From Christiangramia sp. (GTDB lineage Bacteria; Bacteroidota; Bacteroidia; Flavobacteriales; Flavobacteriaceae): 7,249 nucleotides of DNA. Under the pieces are notes generated by a model, which saw only the letters and a list, made by a program, of their open reading frames with translations, made no database searches and was not told the DNA's origin. This document shows positions 1 to 7,004 of the stretch, piece by piece (position 1 is the stretch's first letter; each line of letters starts with the position of its first letter). The stretch spans positions 1 through 7,249 of the forward strand of contig JAHELO010000079.1 of the NCBI GenBank assembly GCA_024644145.1, in the 5' to 3' direction. The position numbers and the translations under genes are program-made.

Positions 1-1265
1 GCAGTTACTGCCAGCATTTTGTCTATCTCTTTATTGATGAAATTGGGATCATTGGCAAAAATCTCATATTGGGCCAGCTGAAAACCTTTACCCAGTACGC
101 TCGAGATCGAATTATAGAAACGAGTTTCTAATCCAGCTTTTATCCTGTTAAGATCTTTTTGCGGAATTCCATTTTTCTCAAACTCTGCAAGGGTTTCATC
201 GATAATAGTTTTAACGGAATCAAGGTCTTTGCCTTCGTAAGCCCTTACCTGCAGGCTTAATTCACCGGCCAGTTCAGATGTATAATTATACATGTCAACA
301 TCTGCCGTTAGCTGATGTTTTTCCACCAGATTTTTATAGAGCGGTGCATTCCGGCCTTCAGAAAGGTAGGTAGTTAGAATTTCTAGCGCAAAGGAATCCT
401 CATGATAAGAATAAACAGAAGGCCAGGTGAGTGTTAATTCAGGTAATCTGGCAAAATTATCTTCATGATATAGCCTTTTACTTTTTTGAAGAGTAACCGG
501 TTTTTTTTCTAATTTCTGCACATCAGGTCCGCGTTTTATCTCATCAAAATATTTGTGAACCCATTCTTTAGCCTGCTCTTTTTCAAAATCTCCGGAAATG
601 GTTAGGATCACATTATTTGGGACATACCATTTATTATAAAAATCCTTAACATCCTGTAGCGTTGCGTTTTGAAGATCTTCAAGGCTTCCAATCACCTGCC
701 AGTGATAGGGATGGTCTTTAGGATAAAGATTACGGCCTATGACGTAATTTGTATGACCGTAGGGACGATTATCTATACTCTGTCTTTTTTCGTTCTTTAC
801 AACCTGCTTTTCTTTAGCCAGCACGGGCCCTGTAACAGTATTAATGAAAAACCCAAGTTTATCGGCCTCTGCCCAGATCATCTTTTCTAAAGCATCATTC
901 GGGACGGTTTGGAAATAATTTGTGCGATCCCGGTTGGTAGAGCCATTCGCTCCAGATCCTCCAATTCTGGCACTTAACTTATCCAATCCACCTTTTCCCA
1001 GATTCTCAGATTCAAGAAAAAGCAGGTGTTCAAACAGATGCGCAAAGCCGGTTCTTCCTTCTTTTTCCCTGGCAGAACCAACATGGGCTGTCAGTGCAAC
1101 TGCAACCACTGGATCTGAATGGTCCTGATGAAGTATTACTTTCAATCCGTTTTCAAGTTCGAAAGTTTCAAAATCTACAGCGAATCTGGTCGGTTTTTCC
1201 TGTGAGAAAATTACCTGAGCACTTAAGAATATAAAGAATATGAAGTATGATTTAATGTTTGCCAT
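1..1265 (-). CDS. Secreted M16 (insulinase/pitrilysin-type) zinc protease, N-terminal part, cut by the window edge
   Basis: The reading frame is open from an ATG at 1265 down to position 1, giving 421 residues with no stop; the C-terminal part lies outside. Residues 1-22 are a signal peptide (hydrophobic FIFFIFLSAQVIF ending in SQ), so the enzyme is exported, probably to the periplasm. The inverted zinc motif HxxEH is HLFEH at residues 76-80, where E79 is the catalytic base. The third zinc ligand is probably E159 in VVKNEKRQ, slightly farther from the motif than the usual 74-76 residue gap. The segment RTNYFQTVP (114-122) is typical of the family. Residues about 195-375 fit the M16 C-terminal-type domain (LQDVKDFYNKWYVPNN, then SGDF). 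Family members cleave peptides inside a clamshell of two halves; only the first half is visible. The gene starts 14 nt after the M14 stop with no Shine-Dalgarno, which suggests co-transcription. The family call is firm, the substrate unknown. Confidence 0.93.
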   Translation of the reverse strand, partial: MANIKSYFIFFIFLSAQVIFSQEKPTRFAVDFETFELENGLKVILHQDHSDPVVAVALTAHVGSAREKEGRTGFAHLFEHLLFLESENLGKGGLDKLSARIGGSGANGSTNRDRTNYFQTVPNDALEKMIWAEADKLGFFINTVTGPVLAKEKQVVKNEKRQSIDNRPYGHTNYVIGRNLYPKDHPYHWQVIGSLEDLQNATLQDVKDFYNKWYVPNNVILTISGDFEKEQAKEWVHKYFDEIKRGPDVQKLEKKPVTLQKSKRLYHEDNFARLPELTLTWPSVYSYHEDSFALEILTTYLSEGRNAPLYKNLVEKHQLTADVDMYNYTSELAGELSLQVRAYEGKDLDSVKTIIDETLAEFEKNGIPQKDLNRIKAGLETRFYNSISSVLGKGFQLAQYEIFANDPNFINKEIDKMLAVT

Positions 1266-1279
1266 AAGTTGTTGTGTTG

Positions 1280-3766
1280 TTAGTAGTCGAAGCCAGTATT
1301 ATTGGTGAAAAACAAGGAATTTACGAAGAAGAGCTTACCGTTTTCCCAAAATGCACGGAAAAGAGGATTATCTATTAAATAGGTCACACTTCCTTTCCCC
1401 ATAGGTACTTCACCATAGACCAGTGAATTTTTTAAGTTTTTAATCGCCTCGCTGCCGGCAAAACCGGAAACCACTTCCGGTTCTGCGATATAAGCAACAT
1501 TGTAGCCGTCATTAAGCAGTGAGTAGCTGTTACTGCTTAATTTTAGAGTAAAATAATCTTTTCCATAACCGAAGGCTAAAGGATGTGTTTTATCCAGCCT
1601 GGTTTTAATTATACTTCCGGTGATCAAATTCTTAATACTCTCCCGTTCTCGTTGTGCGTAGGGAATAAGATTCGCTTTTACCTCAGTAGTATCTTTCTTA
1701 ATTTTATTTTCCTTAACTCCATATTCCTTGCTGTCTTTAAAGGCTTCAATTGCATTGCCTATTACGATTATTTTACCGCCAGATTTCACCCAATCTGTAA
1801 TCTTCGCAAGCGTTTTTTCATTCAGGAAGTCTTTATACCAGCCTTCCGGGATTATCAGAACATTAAAATCATGAAGATCTACCCTGTTAAAATATTCGGT
1901 GTTGATGGGAGTCATGGGATAATGCAGCTCCTGTTCAAAGAAATACCAGATCTCTCCGAAATTTAGTGAAGACACCTCATTGCCTTTTAAAACCGCTACT
2001 CTTTGCTCATTAATGATATTGATCTGGGAGGATCCAAAATCTGGTCCTTTACCGGCAAAACTGGTTTCGGCAGGCAAAAGTTTCCTTTGGTGAACATTCC
2101 CGATTTCTACCACTCTGGAATGAAAATCTGCCATTTCCTTGTTGTCACTTTTAGTGATGATCAAACTGCCGGGTTCAAATTTTTGTCCGTTGCTCTCAAA
2201 TGCTACTTCACTAAAGCGCACTTTGATTCCATTTTTTAAAAGGTCTGCCAGAAAACGGGCATCCTGCATGCTATTCCATTTAGATATATATCCTGCAGCA
2301 TTTGGATTTTTCTGGTTTAAACTAAAAGGTTCAGTTTTATTGGGAGCGCCCGGGAGTAATTTTTTGCTGGCAACTGCGTCAAGTCCGTAAGCATATGGTA
2401 TGCTCCAGGCAGTAATATCATAAGTAAGCGAATCTTTTAACGCAGTTCTGGGTTCAAAAAGCACCTTTACCATTTTTCCCTTAGGCTGGTTGGTAGAAAC
2501 CACAAGAGTGTGTTCATCTACCTGAAATTCGGCTTCTTTACCAGAGCTGTAATTATATCCTTTTGCCTTTCCTGGCCTGGCGTGGGTATATTTGATCTCA
2601 TGAATGTCCAGAAGTTCCTTTAAAGTTTTTAATCTGTCTGCATTGCCTTTTAAACCATAGCTGTTATACTGATGATCGTCCTGTTTGAAATAATCCTGGA
2701 ATTCCTTATTTAATTCTGAAGCATTCTTAGAAGCCATTTCTATGGTAGAAAGTCCTGTGGTATGGTGATGAAGCACCCGATCTTTAAGAGTTAAAATATA
2801 ACCTTCATCTGTCTTTATCCCAAGGCCAGCACGACCATGTCCTGCCTGCTCATAGGTCATACCGATGGCACCCATATAAGTGGGATAGGTGTCTCCATAA
2901 CTTGGATATAAAAGGTCAAAACGTTCCCCGGTGAAATAAAGCCACCCTTCCTTATCAAAATATTTAGCATGATTTTTACCTATTCTGGTTTGAAAATCAC
3001 GCTGAAATGGAGAGATGATCTCGTGAAAAGGTTCTGCTGCGGGAGCAAAGTAATAAGGGTCATTGATTCCCTGTTCATGAAAATCTACATGTATATGGGG
3101 TAACCATTGATTATATACTTTTAATCTTTCTTTTGTTTCTATTTGTGTAGCCCAGGCCCAGTCACGGTTAAGGTCAAACAGGTAATGGTTTGGTCTGCCG
3201 CCCGGCCAGGGTTCATGATGCTCTGCGGCCTCCTGAAATATATTATATGGCTCTGTTTTTTCCTGGTTATACCAGTTAGCATATCGGTCTCTACCATCTG
3301 GATTAACACAGGGATCAATAATAACAACAGTATTTTCCAGCCACTGCTTATTCTCAGTAATAAGATTATAAAGGGTCTTCATTGAGGCTTCGGTACTCGA
3401 TGCTTCATTGCCATGTACATTATAACTTAACCAGACTATCGCTAAATCGTTTGCCTTAGCCGCATCTCCAAATCCTGCACTAGATAAATGAGACGATCTA
3501 ATGCTTTCCAGCCTCTGCATATTATCAGGAGAGCTGATAACCGCATAGGTCAAAGGTCTGCGTTCATTGGTCTTACCATAGGTGTGGTAATTGACCATGG
3601 CTGAATTTTCAGCAACATGATTAAAATAATTTACCACATCTGCGTGCCGGGAAAACTGATCTCCAATATTATAACCCAGAAATTCTGAAGGGCTTTTAAG
3701 TTCCTGGGCGGTAATTAAGTGAAGACTTAAAAGAAGGCAGGCAACAAGACAAAAAAGATTTTTCAT
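1280..3766 (-). CDS. Secreted M14 family zinc carboxypeptidase with a C-terminal glutamine-amidotransferase-like domain
   Basis: This complete gene encodes 828 residues. Residues 1-20 are a signal peptide (cleavage probably after ITA, before Q21). The M14 catalytic domain covers about 30-345. Zinc ligands are H118 and E121 in VHGNE and H230 in HVDFHEQG; N200-R201 in DLNRDW match the substrate-carboxylate-binding Asn-Arg pair; E306 in MTYEQAG is the likely general base. A middle region of about 345-580 has no motif I recognise. Residues about 585-680 resemble a class I glutamine amidotransferase/DJ-1-like fold (NVLIIPEGWY, then WVKSGGKIIVIGNA) but lack a Cys nucleophile, so this part is probably structural. 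There is no type IX sorting tail: the C terminus simply ends LFFTNNTGFDY. The protein most likely trims peptides in the periplasm. It is the first gene of a leftward unit with the M16 protease. The ATG is supported by the signal peptide directly behind it. Confidence 0.93.
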   Translation of the reverse strand: MKNLFCLVACLLLSLHLITAQELKSPSEFLGYNIGDQFSRHADVVNYFNHVAENSAMVNYHTYGKTNERRPLTYAVISSPDNMQRLESIRSSHLSSAGFGDAAKANDLAIVWLSYNVHGNEASSTEASMKTLYNLITENKQWLENTVVIIDPCVNPDGRDRYANWYNQEKTEPYNIFQEAAEHHEPWPGGRPNHYLFDLNRDWAWATQIETKERLKVYNQWLPHIHVDFHEQGINDPYYFAPAAEPFHEIISPFQRDFQTRIGKNHAKYFDKEGWLYFTGERFDLLYPSYGDTYPTYMGAIGMTYEQAGHGRAGLGIKTDEGYILTLKDRVLHHHTTGLSTIEMASKNASELNKEFQDYFKQDDHQYNSYGLKGNADRLKTLKELLDIHEIKYTHARPGKAKGYNYSSGKEAEFQVDEHTLVVSTNQPKGKMVKVLFEPRTALKDSLTYDITAWSIPYAYGLDAVASKKLLPGAPNKTEPFSLNQKNPNAAGYISKWNSMQDARFLADLLKNGIKVRFSEVAFESNGQKFEPGSLIITKSDNKEMADFHSRVVEIGNVHQRKLLPAETSFAGKGPDFGSSQINIINEQRVAVLKGNEVSSLNFGEIWYFFEQELHYPMTPINTEYFNRVDLHDFNVLIIPEGWYKDFLNEKTLAKITDWVKSGGKIIVIGNAIEAFKDSKEYGVKENKIKKDTTEVKANLIPYAQRERESIKNLITGSIIKTRLDKTHPLAFGYGKDYFTLKLSSNSYSLLNDGYNVAYIAEPEVVSGFAGSEAIKNLKNSLVYGEVPMGKGSVTYLIDNPLFRAFWENGKLFFVNSLFFTNNTGFDY

Positions 3767-3794
3767 TAAGTTTATTAATTTCGAATAAGCCGAG

Positions 3795-3827
3795 TAAAGA
3801 TAGCATCTAGCCTTGAATTAACTAAAA
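3795..3827 (-). promoter_or_regulatory. Probable promoter of the M14-M16 unit
   Basis: On the minus strand a -7-like box TATCTTTA (3802 to 3795) resembles the Bacteroidetes consensus TAnnTTTG with one mismatch in the last base. Nineteen nt upstream lies TTTTAG (3827 to 3822), a weak match to the -33 TTTG element. Transcription would start near 3788, leaving a leader of about 20 nt before the ATG at 3766. The leader is A-rich and has no Shine-Dalgarno, as is usual in this phylum. The assignment comes from sequence pattern only. Confidence 0.5.
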
Positions 3828-3832
3828 TTTAG
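3822..3832. repeat. Short palindrome between divergent promoters
   Basis: CTAAAATTTAG is a perfect inverted repeat with 5-bp arms around a single central A. It lies 19 nt from the leftward -7 box and 22 nt from the rightward -7 box, so each arm overlaps the -33 position of one promoter. It may simply be a two-way -33 element, or a small operator. Its AT-rich composition means that chance is a real alternative. Confidence 0.35.
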
Positions 3833-3862
3833 AGAATAAAATCCCTATCTTCGATATCTTTG
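3828..3862 (+). promoter_or_regulatory. Probable promoter of bshC and the decarboxylase
   Basis: TATCTTTG at 3855-3862 is an exact match to the Bacteroidetes -7 consensus TAnnTTTG, and a second, poorer copy (TATCTTCG) lies just upstream at 3846-3853. The -33 region is weak: TTTAG at 3828-3832, 22 nt upstream. Transcription would start near 3869, about 12 nt before the ATG at 3881. The box decides the start codon of bshC, because the in-frame TTG at 3860 lies inside it and would be upstream of the transcript. Confidence 0.65.
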
Positions 3863-3880
3863 CAAACACAATTGAAATCT

Positions 3881-5494
3881 ATGCCAACCGATTGTATTTC
3901 GTATCCCGAAACCAATTATTTCACACCTTTAATTCTTGATTATCTCTCTGAAAAGAAAGAATTAGATCCATTTTATAATCGCTTTCCACATATTGAAAAT
4001 TTTGAGGGTCAGATCACAGAAAAAAAAGCGAATTATGATCACCGTATCCGTAAAGATCTTACAGAGGTGCTTCATGATCAGTATTCCAAATTAAAGGTTT
4101 CAGATAAAACCCGGGAGAATATTGAAGCTTTGAACAGTGAAAATACTTTTACCGTGGTGACGGGACATCAGCTAAACCTTTTTACCGGGCCATTGTATTT
4201 TCTTTATAAGATTGTTTCTACCATCAATCTTACACGAAAACTAAAGGAAAAACATCCGCAAAATAACTTTGTTCCTATTTACTGGATGGCTACTGAAGAT
4301 CATGATTTTGAAGAGATCAATTTTTTTAACCTTCACGGAAAAAAATTTAAATGGAACAGCAGAGATAAAAGAGCGGGGAAAACTGCCGTTGGCGGGCTTT
4401 GTACCGAAGGTCTTGATGAGGTTTTTAAACTTTTTGCTGCCGAAATAGGAGGTGGAGAAAACGCTGAAAATCTGAAATCCCTTTTTAAGAAGGCATATCT
4501 TGAGCATACTAATCTTACCGATGCTACCAGGTATATAGCCAATGAGATATTTGGAAAACTTGGATTGGTAATCCTTGCGGCTGGAGATAGCAGGTTGAAA
4601 AAACATTTTATTCCTTACGCGAAAAATGAACTTATTAATCAGGTATCGTTTAAAAATACTTCCAGTACTGTTGAAGGGATAAATTTCCTGGAATATAATG
4701 TCCAGGTGAATCCAAGGGAAATAAATCTTTTCTACCTCAATGAAGATATTCGGGAACGAATCATTGAGCGTGAAGGAAAATATTTTGTTCATGAGACTGA
4801 GATCAGCTGGAGCCGGGAGGAAATACTACAGGAATTAAATGATCATCCCGAGCGTTTCAGTCCTAATGTGATGATGAGACCACTCTACCAGGAAGTCTTA
4901 TTGCCTAATCTTTGCTATATAGGCGGGGGAGGAGAGCTGGCTTACTGGCTGGAACTCAAATCGTACTTTGAAGCTGAAAAAATTGCTTTTCCAATGCTAT
5001 TGCTTCGGAACTCGGCATTACTGCAAACTGCGAAACAGAATGATAAACGTAAAAGACTGGATATTTCGCTGCCCGAACTTTTCCTTAAGCAGCATGAACT
5101 AATTAACAGGAAAGTACGCAAGATCTCCAATATAGACATAGATTTTACTCCTCAAAAGGAGCTTCTGGTACAGCAGTTTCAGTCTATGTATGATCTTGCG
5201 AAACAGACTGATGAATCATTTCTGGGAGCTGTAAAAGCACAGGAGGTAAAACAATTGAAAGGTCTGGAAAATCTTGAGAAAAGATTATTAAAAGCACAGA
5301 AAAGAAAACTAAAAGATGAGGTGGAAAGGATTGCAAAGTTACAGAATGATCTCTTCCCGAATCGCAGCTTGCAGGAAAGGCAAACAAATTTTTCTGAATT
5401 TTATGTAGAATACGGTGAGGAGTTGATCAATAAATTAATTGAAGAATTAGATCCTCTGGATGCCAATTTTAAAATCCTGATATTTGAAAAATAG
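3881..5494 (+). CDS. bshC: BshC, bacillithiol biosynthesis cysteine-adding enzyme (putative cysteine ligase)
   Basis: BshC is the enzyme assigned to the last step of bacillithiol synthesis, joining L-cysteine to the amino group of glucosamine-malate in the cytosol. Family signatures are clear: TGHQLNLFTGPLYF (residues 94-107), YWMATEDHDFEEI (134-146), and the block from SPNVMMRPLYQE to GGGGELAYW (about 327-356). Residues about 455-492 are rich in Lys, Glu and Leu and look like the C-terminal coiled coil of the family. The length of 537 residues from this ATG matches typical BshC (about 540). The frame extends upstream to a TTG at 3860, but that codon is inside the promoter's -7 box, so ATG 3881 is preferred. 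There is no signal peptide. The bshA and bshB genes needed for the pathway are not in the window; in Bacteroidetes they are commonly elsewhere. A PLP decarboxylase follows after 4 nt. Confidence 0.95.
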   Translation: MPTDCISYPETNYFTPLILDYLSEKKELDPFYNRFPHIENFEGQITEKKANYDHRIRKDLTEVLHDQYSKLKVSDKTRENIEALNSENTFTVVTGHQLNLFTGPLYFLYKIVSTINLTRKLKEKHPQNNFVPIYWMATEDHDFEEINFFNLHGKKFKWNSRDKRAGKTAVGGLCTEGLDEVFKLFAAEIGGGENAENLKSLFKKAYLEHTNLTDATRYIANEIFGKLGLVILAAGDSRLKKHFIPYAKNELINQVSFKNTSSTVEGINFLEYNVQVNPREINLFYLNEDIRERIIEREGKYFVHETEISWSREEILQELNDHPERFSPNVMMRPLYQEVLLPNLCYIGGGGELAYWLELKSYFEAEKIAFPMLLLRNSALLQTAKQNDKRKRLDISLPELFLKQHELINRKVRKISNIDIDFTPQKELLVQQFQSMYDLAKQTDESFLGAVKAQEVKQLKGLENLEKRLLKAQKRKLKDEVERIAKLQNDLFPNRSLQERQTNFSEFYVEYGEELINKLIEELDPLDANFKILIFEK

Positions 5495-5498
5495 CAAA

Positions 5499-6863
5499 AT
5501 GCATACTATAGATATCGAGCTGGTAGAAATGACCCTCGATGTCATGAAATATGCCATAGATCGTATTTCTAATGTGACTCCAGATCTGGGTTCACCTAAA
5601 AAAGAAGAGGAACTTTTAAGGATCGTGGGAGAAACCATTACCCCGGAAGGTATAGGCGGAGAAAATGCCTTTCAGTTATTCCGGGATGTGCTGGTTAAAG
5701 CAACAGTGCCCATAGACCACCCTCGACACCTGGCCTTTGTTCCGGCCGCACCAACGCGTGCAGCTATTATGTTCGATCTTGTAACTTCAGCTTCCAGTAT
5801 TCATGGTGCTTACTGGATGGAAGGAGCAGGTGGAATATTTTGCGAAAATCAGGCTATGAAATGGTTAGTTTCTTTAACCGGGCTCCCTGAAGGCGCCTTC
5901 GGAGTTTTTACCAGTGGGGGTACGGCCGCTAATCTTTCGGCGCTGGTAACAGCAAGACAGGAGTGGCGGGAGCAGCACCCCGGGAACGATCATACACGTG
6001 CTTTGTTGATCACTTCCACCGGAGCACACAGCTCCATAAAATCCATGGCTAAGGTTATGGATGCAGATGTACATCTGGTCAACTCAGAAGATGAATTTCT
6101 CTCGGGAGATCAATTAAGATCTGCTTTAAGGGAATTAAGTGAAAGTGATCGTAATCGTGTTTTTGCAGTGGTTGCCACCGGTGGAACCACCAATGCCGGA
6201 ATTATTGATGATCTTAGGGGTATCGCCGGGGTATGTGAGAACGAAAAGATCTGGTTTCACGTAGACTGTGCCTATGGCGGTGGAGCATTAGCCGCTAAAT
6301 CTGTAAGACATTTGTTCAATGGGATTGAAAAAGCAGATAGTATTACAATAGATCCTCATAAATGGCTTTTTTCTCCTTACGATTGTGGTGCGGTGATCTA
6401 TAAAGATCTTGAACTTGCCAGGAAAGCACATTCTCAGAAAGGCGCATACCTGGAAATTTTTAAAGATGAAGGAGCCCAGGGCTTTAATCCCGCAGATTAC
6501 CAGATACAGCTCACACGTAGGCTGCGCGGAATGCCACTTTGGTTTTCTCTAGCTATGCATGGTACTAATAAATACAGGAAAGCTATCGAGCGCGGGATTA
6601 AACTTGCCAAAATTGCTGCAGATAAGGTGAAAGAAAAAGAAAACCTGGAGTTAATAAGACCGGCAAGTTTATCTGTAGTGCTGTTTAAAAGGAAAGGATG
6701 GACTTTTGAAGATTACCGGGACTGGACCTATAAAAATCATAATTCAGGATTTGCTCTGGTTACACCGTCATTGTGGAAAGGTGAAAGCGTTATAAGATTT
6801 TGTTTTATAAATCCAGATACTACCAAAGGGGATATTGATGCCATTCTGGACACCCTTGATTAA
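5499..6863 (+). CDS. Group II pyridoxal-phosphate-dependent amino acid decarboxylase, substrate unknown
   Basis: This is a cytosolic PLP enzyme of 454 residues, of the aromatic-amino-acid/glutamate/diaminobutyrate decarboxylase superfamily (fold type I). Visible motifs are HPRHLAFVPAAPT (74-86), the phosphate-binding SGGTAAN (139-145), H177 in TGAHSSIKS (expected to stack on the PLP ring), D256 in FHVDCAYGGG (pairs with the pyridine nitrogen) and the Schiff-base lysine K288 in IDPHKWLFSPYDCGA. The later segment QIQLTRRLRGMPLW (335-348) matches the conserved RR-R-W block. The start is taken as ATG 5499, 4 nt after the bshC stop; a TTG at 5484 would give five more residues overlapping bshC and is less likely. 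Tight spacing and the absence of a promoter imply co-transcription with bshC. The sequence does not reveal the substrate; aromatic amino acids, glutamate, aspartate or cysteine derivatives are all possible. Confidence 0.9.
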   Translation: MHTIDIELVEMTLDVMKYAIDRISNVTPDLGSPKKEEELLRIVGETITPEGIGGENAFQLFRDVLVKATVPIDHPRHLAFVPAAPTRAAIMFDLVTSASSIHGAYWMEGAGGIFCENQAMKWLVSLTGLPEGAFGVFTSGGTAANLSALVTARQEWREQHPGNDHTRALLITSTGAHSSIKSMAKVMDADVHLVNSEDEFLSGDQLRSALRELSESDRNRVFAVVATGGTTNAGIIDDLRGIAGVCENEKIWFHVDCAYGGGALAAKSVRHLFNGIEKADSITIDPHKWLFSPYDCGAVIYKDLELARKAHSQKGAYLEIFKDEGAQGFNPADYQIQLTRRLRGMPLWFSLAMHGTNKYRKAIERGIKLAKIAADKVKEKENLELIRPASLSVVLFKRKGWTFEDYRDWTYKNHNSGFALVTPSLWKGESVIRFCFINPDTTKGDIDAILDTLD

Positions 6864-6885
6864 GTCTACATTGCTGTAGTACAGG

Positions 6886-6915
6886 TTTTTAAATTTAAAT
6901 TTTTTTGTATCTTCA
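6886..6915 (+). promoter_or_regulatory. Possible promoter of the NTF2-like gene
   Basis: TATCTTCA at 6908-6915 is a partial match to the Bacteroidetes -7 box TAnnTTTG and resembles the box before bshC. A T-rich run at 6886-6890, 17 nt upstream, is the only candidate -33 element, and the DNA between is strongly AT-rich (repeats of AAATTT). The predicted transcript would begin near 6922, exactly where an inverted repeat begins. The match is weak. Confidence 0.35.
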
Positions 6916-6921
6916 TTGGAT

Positions 6922-6961
6922 CTATGAATAATCTGAATTACCGGATCCCTGCTATTCATAG
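6922..6961 (+). repeat. Inverted repeat (9-bp arms) in the leader of the NTF2-like gene
   Basis: CTATGAATA (6922-6930) and TATTCATAG (6953-6961) are perfect reverse complements separated by 22 nt. No T-run follows, so it is not an intrinsic terminator for the decarboxylase gene. If the possible promoter upstream is right, the repeat would form a stem-loop at or very near the 5' end of the mRNA; otherwise it could be an operator for a dimeric regulator. The GGATCC in the loop is itself palindromic. Confidence 0.5.
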
Positions 6962-7004
6962 TTATTCCTGTTAAAAGGAACAATTCAATTTAAATAATTA
7001 AACC

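Noticed and set aside
1583..1966. 127-residue plus-strand open frame inside the M14 gene
   Set aside because: It is antisense to a conserved protein with clear domain structure, has no family motif and is best explained as a shadow.
3737..3766. Lipoprotein lipobox LVAC (residues 7-10) in the M14 carboxypeptidase
   Set aside because: The four residues fit the pattern, but only six residues lie before it and the hydrophobic core continues well past the Cys to an ITA-Q cleavage site, so ordinary signal peptidase I processing is more likely.
4241..4792. 183-residue open frame on the minus strand inside bshC
   Set aside because: It lies entirely antisense to a clearly conserved gene, has a Phe/Ile/Lys-rich composition expected of a shadow frame, and shows no recognisable motif.
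6866..6890. Possible terminator after the decarboxylase gene: CTACA-TTGC-TGTAG followed by TTTTT
   Set aside because: The stem is only 5 bp with a weak base composition, the T-run begins 6 nt after the stem, and an overlapping alternative pairing (CTGTA-G-TACAG) exists. It is too weak to call.
6965..6980. Small hairpin TTCCT-GTTAAA-AGGAA and the AGGA within it as a Shine-Dalgarno for the NTF2-like gene
   Set aside because: The AGGA is about 25 nt before the ATG, too far for ribosome binding, and a 5-bp stem is expected by chance in this AT-rich DNA.
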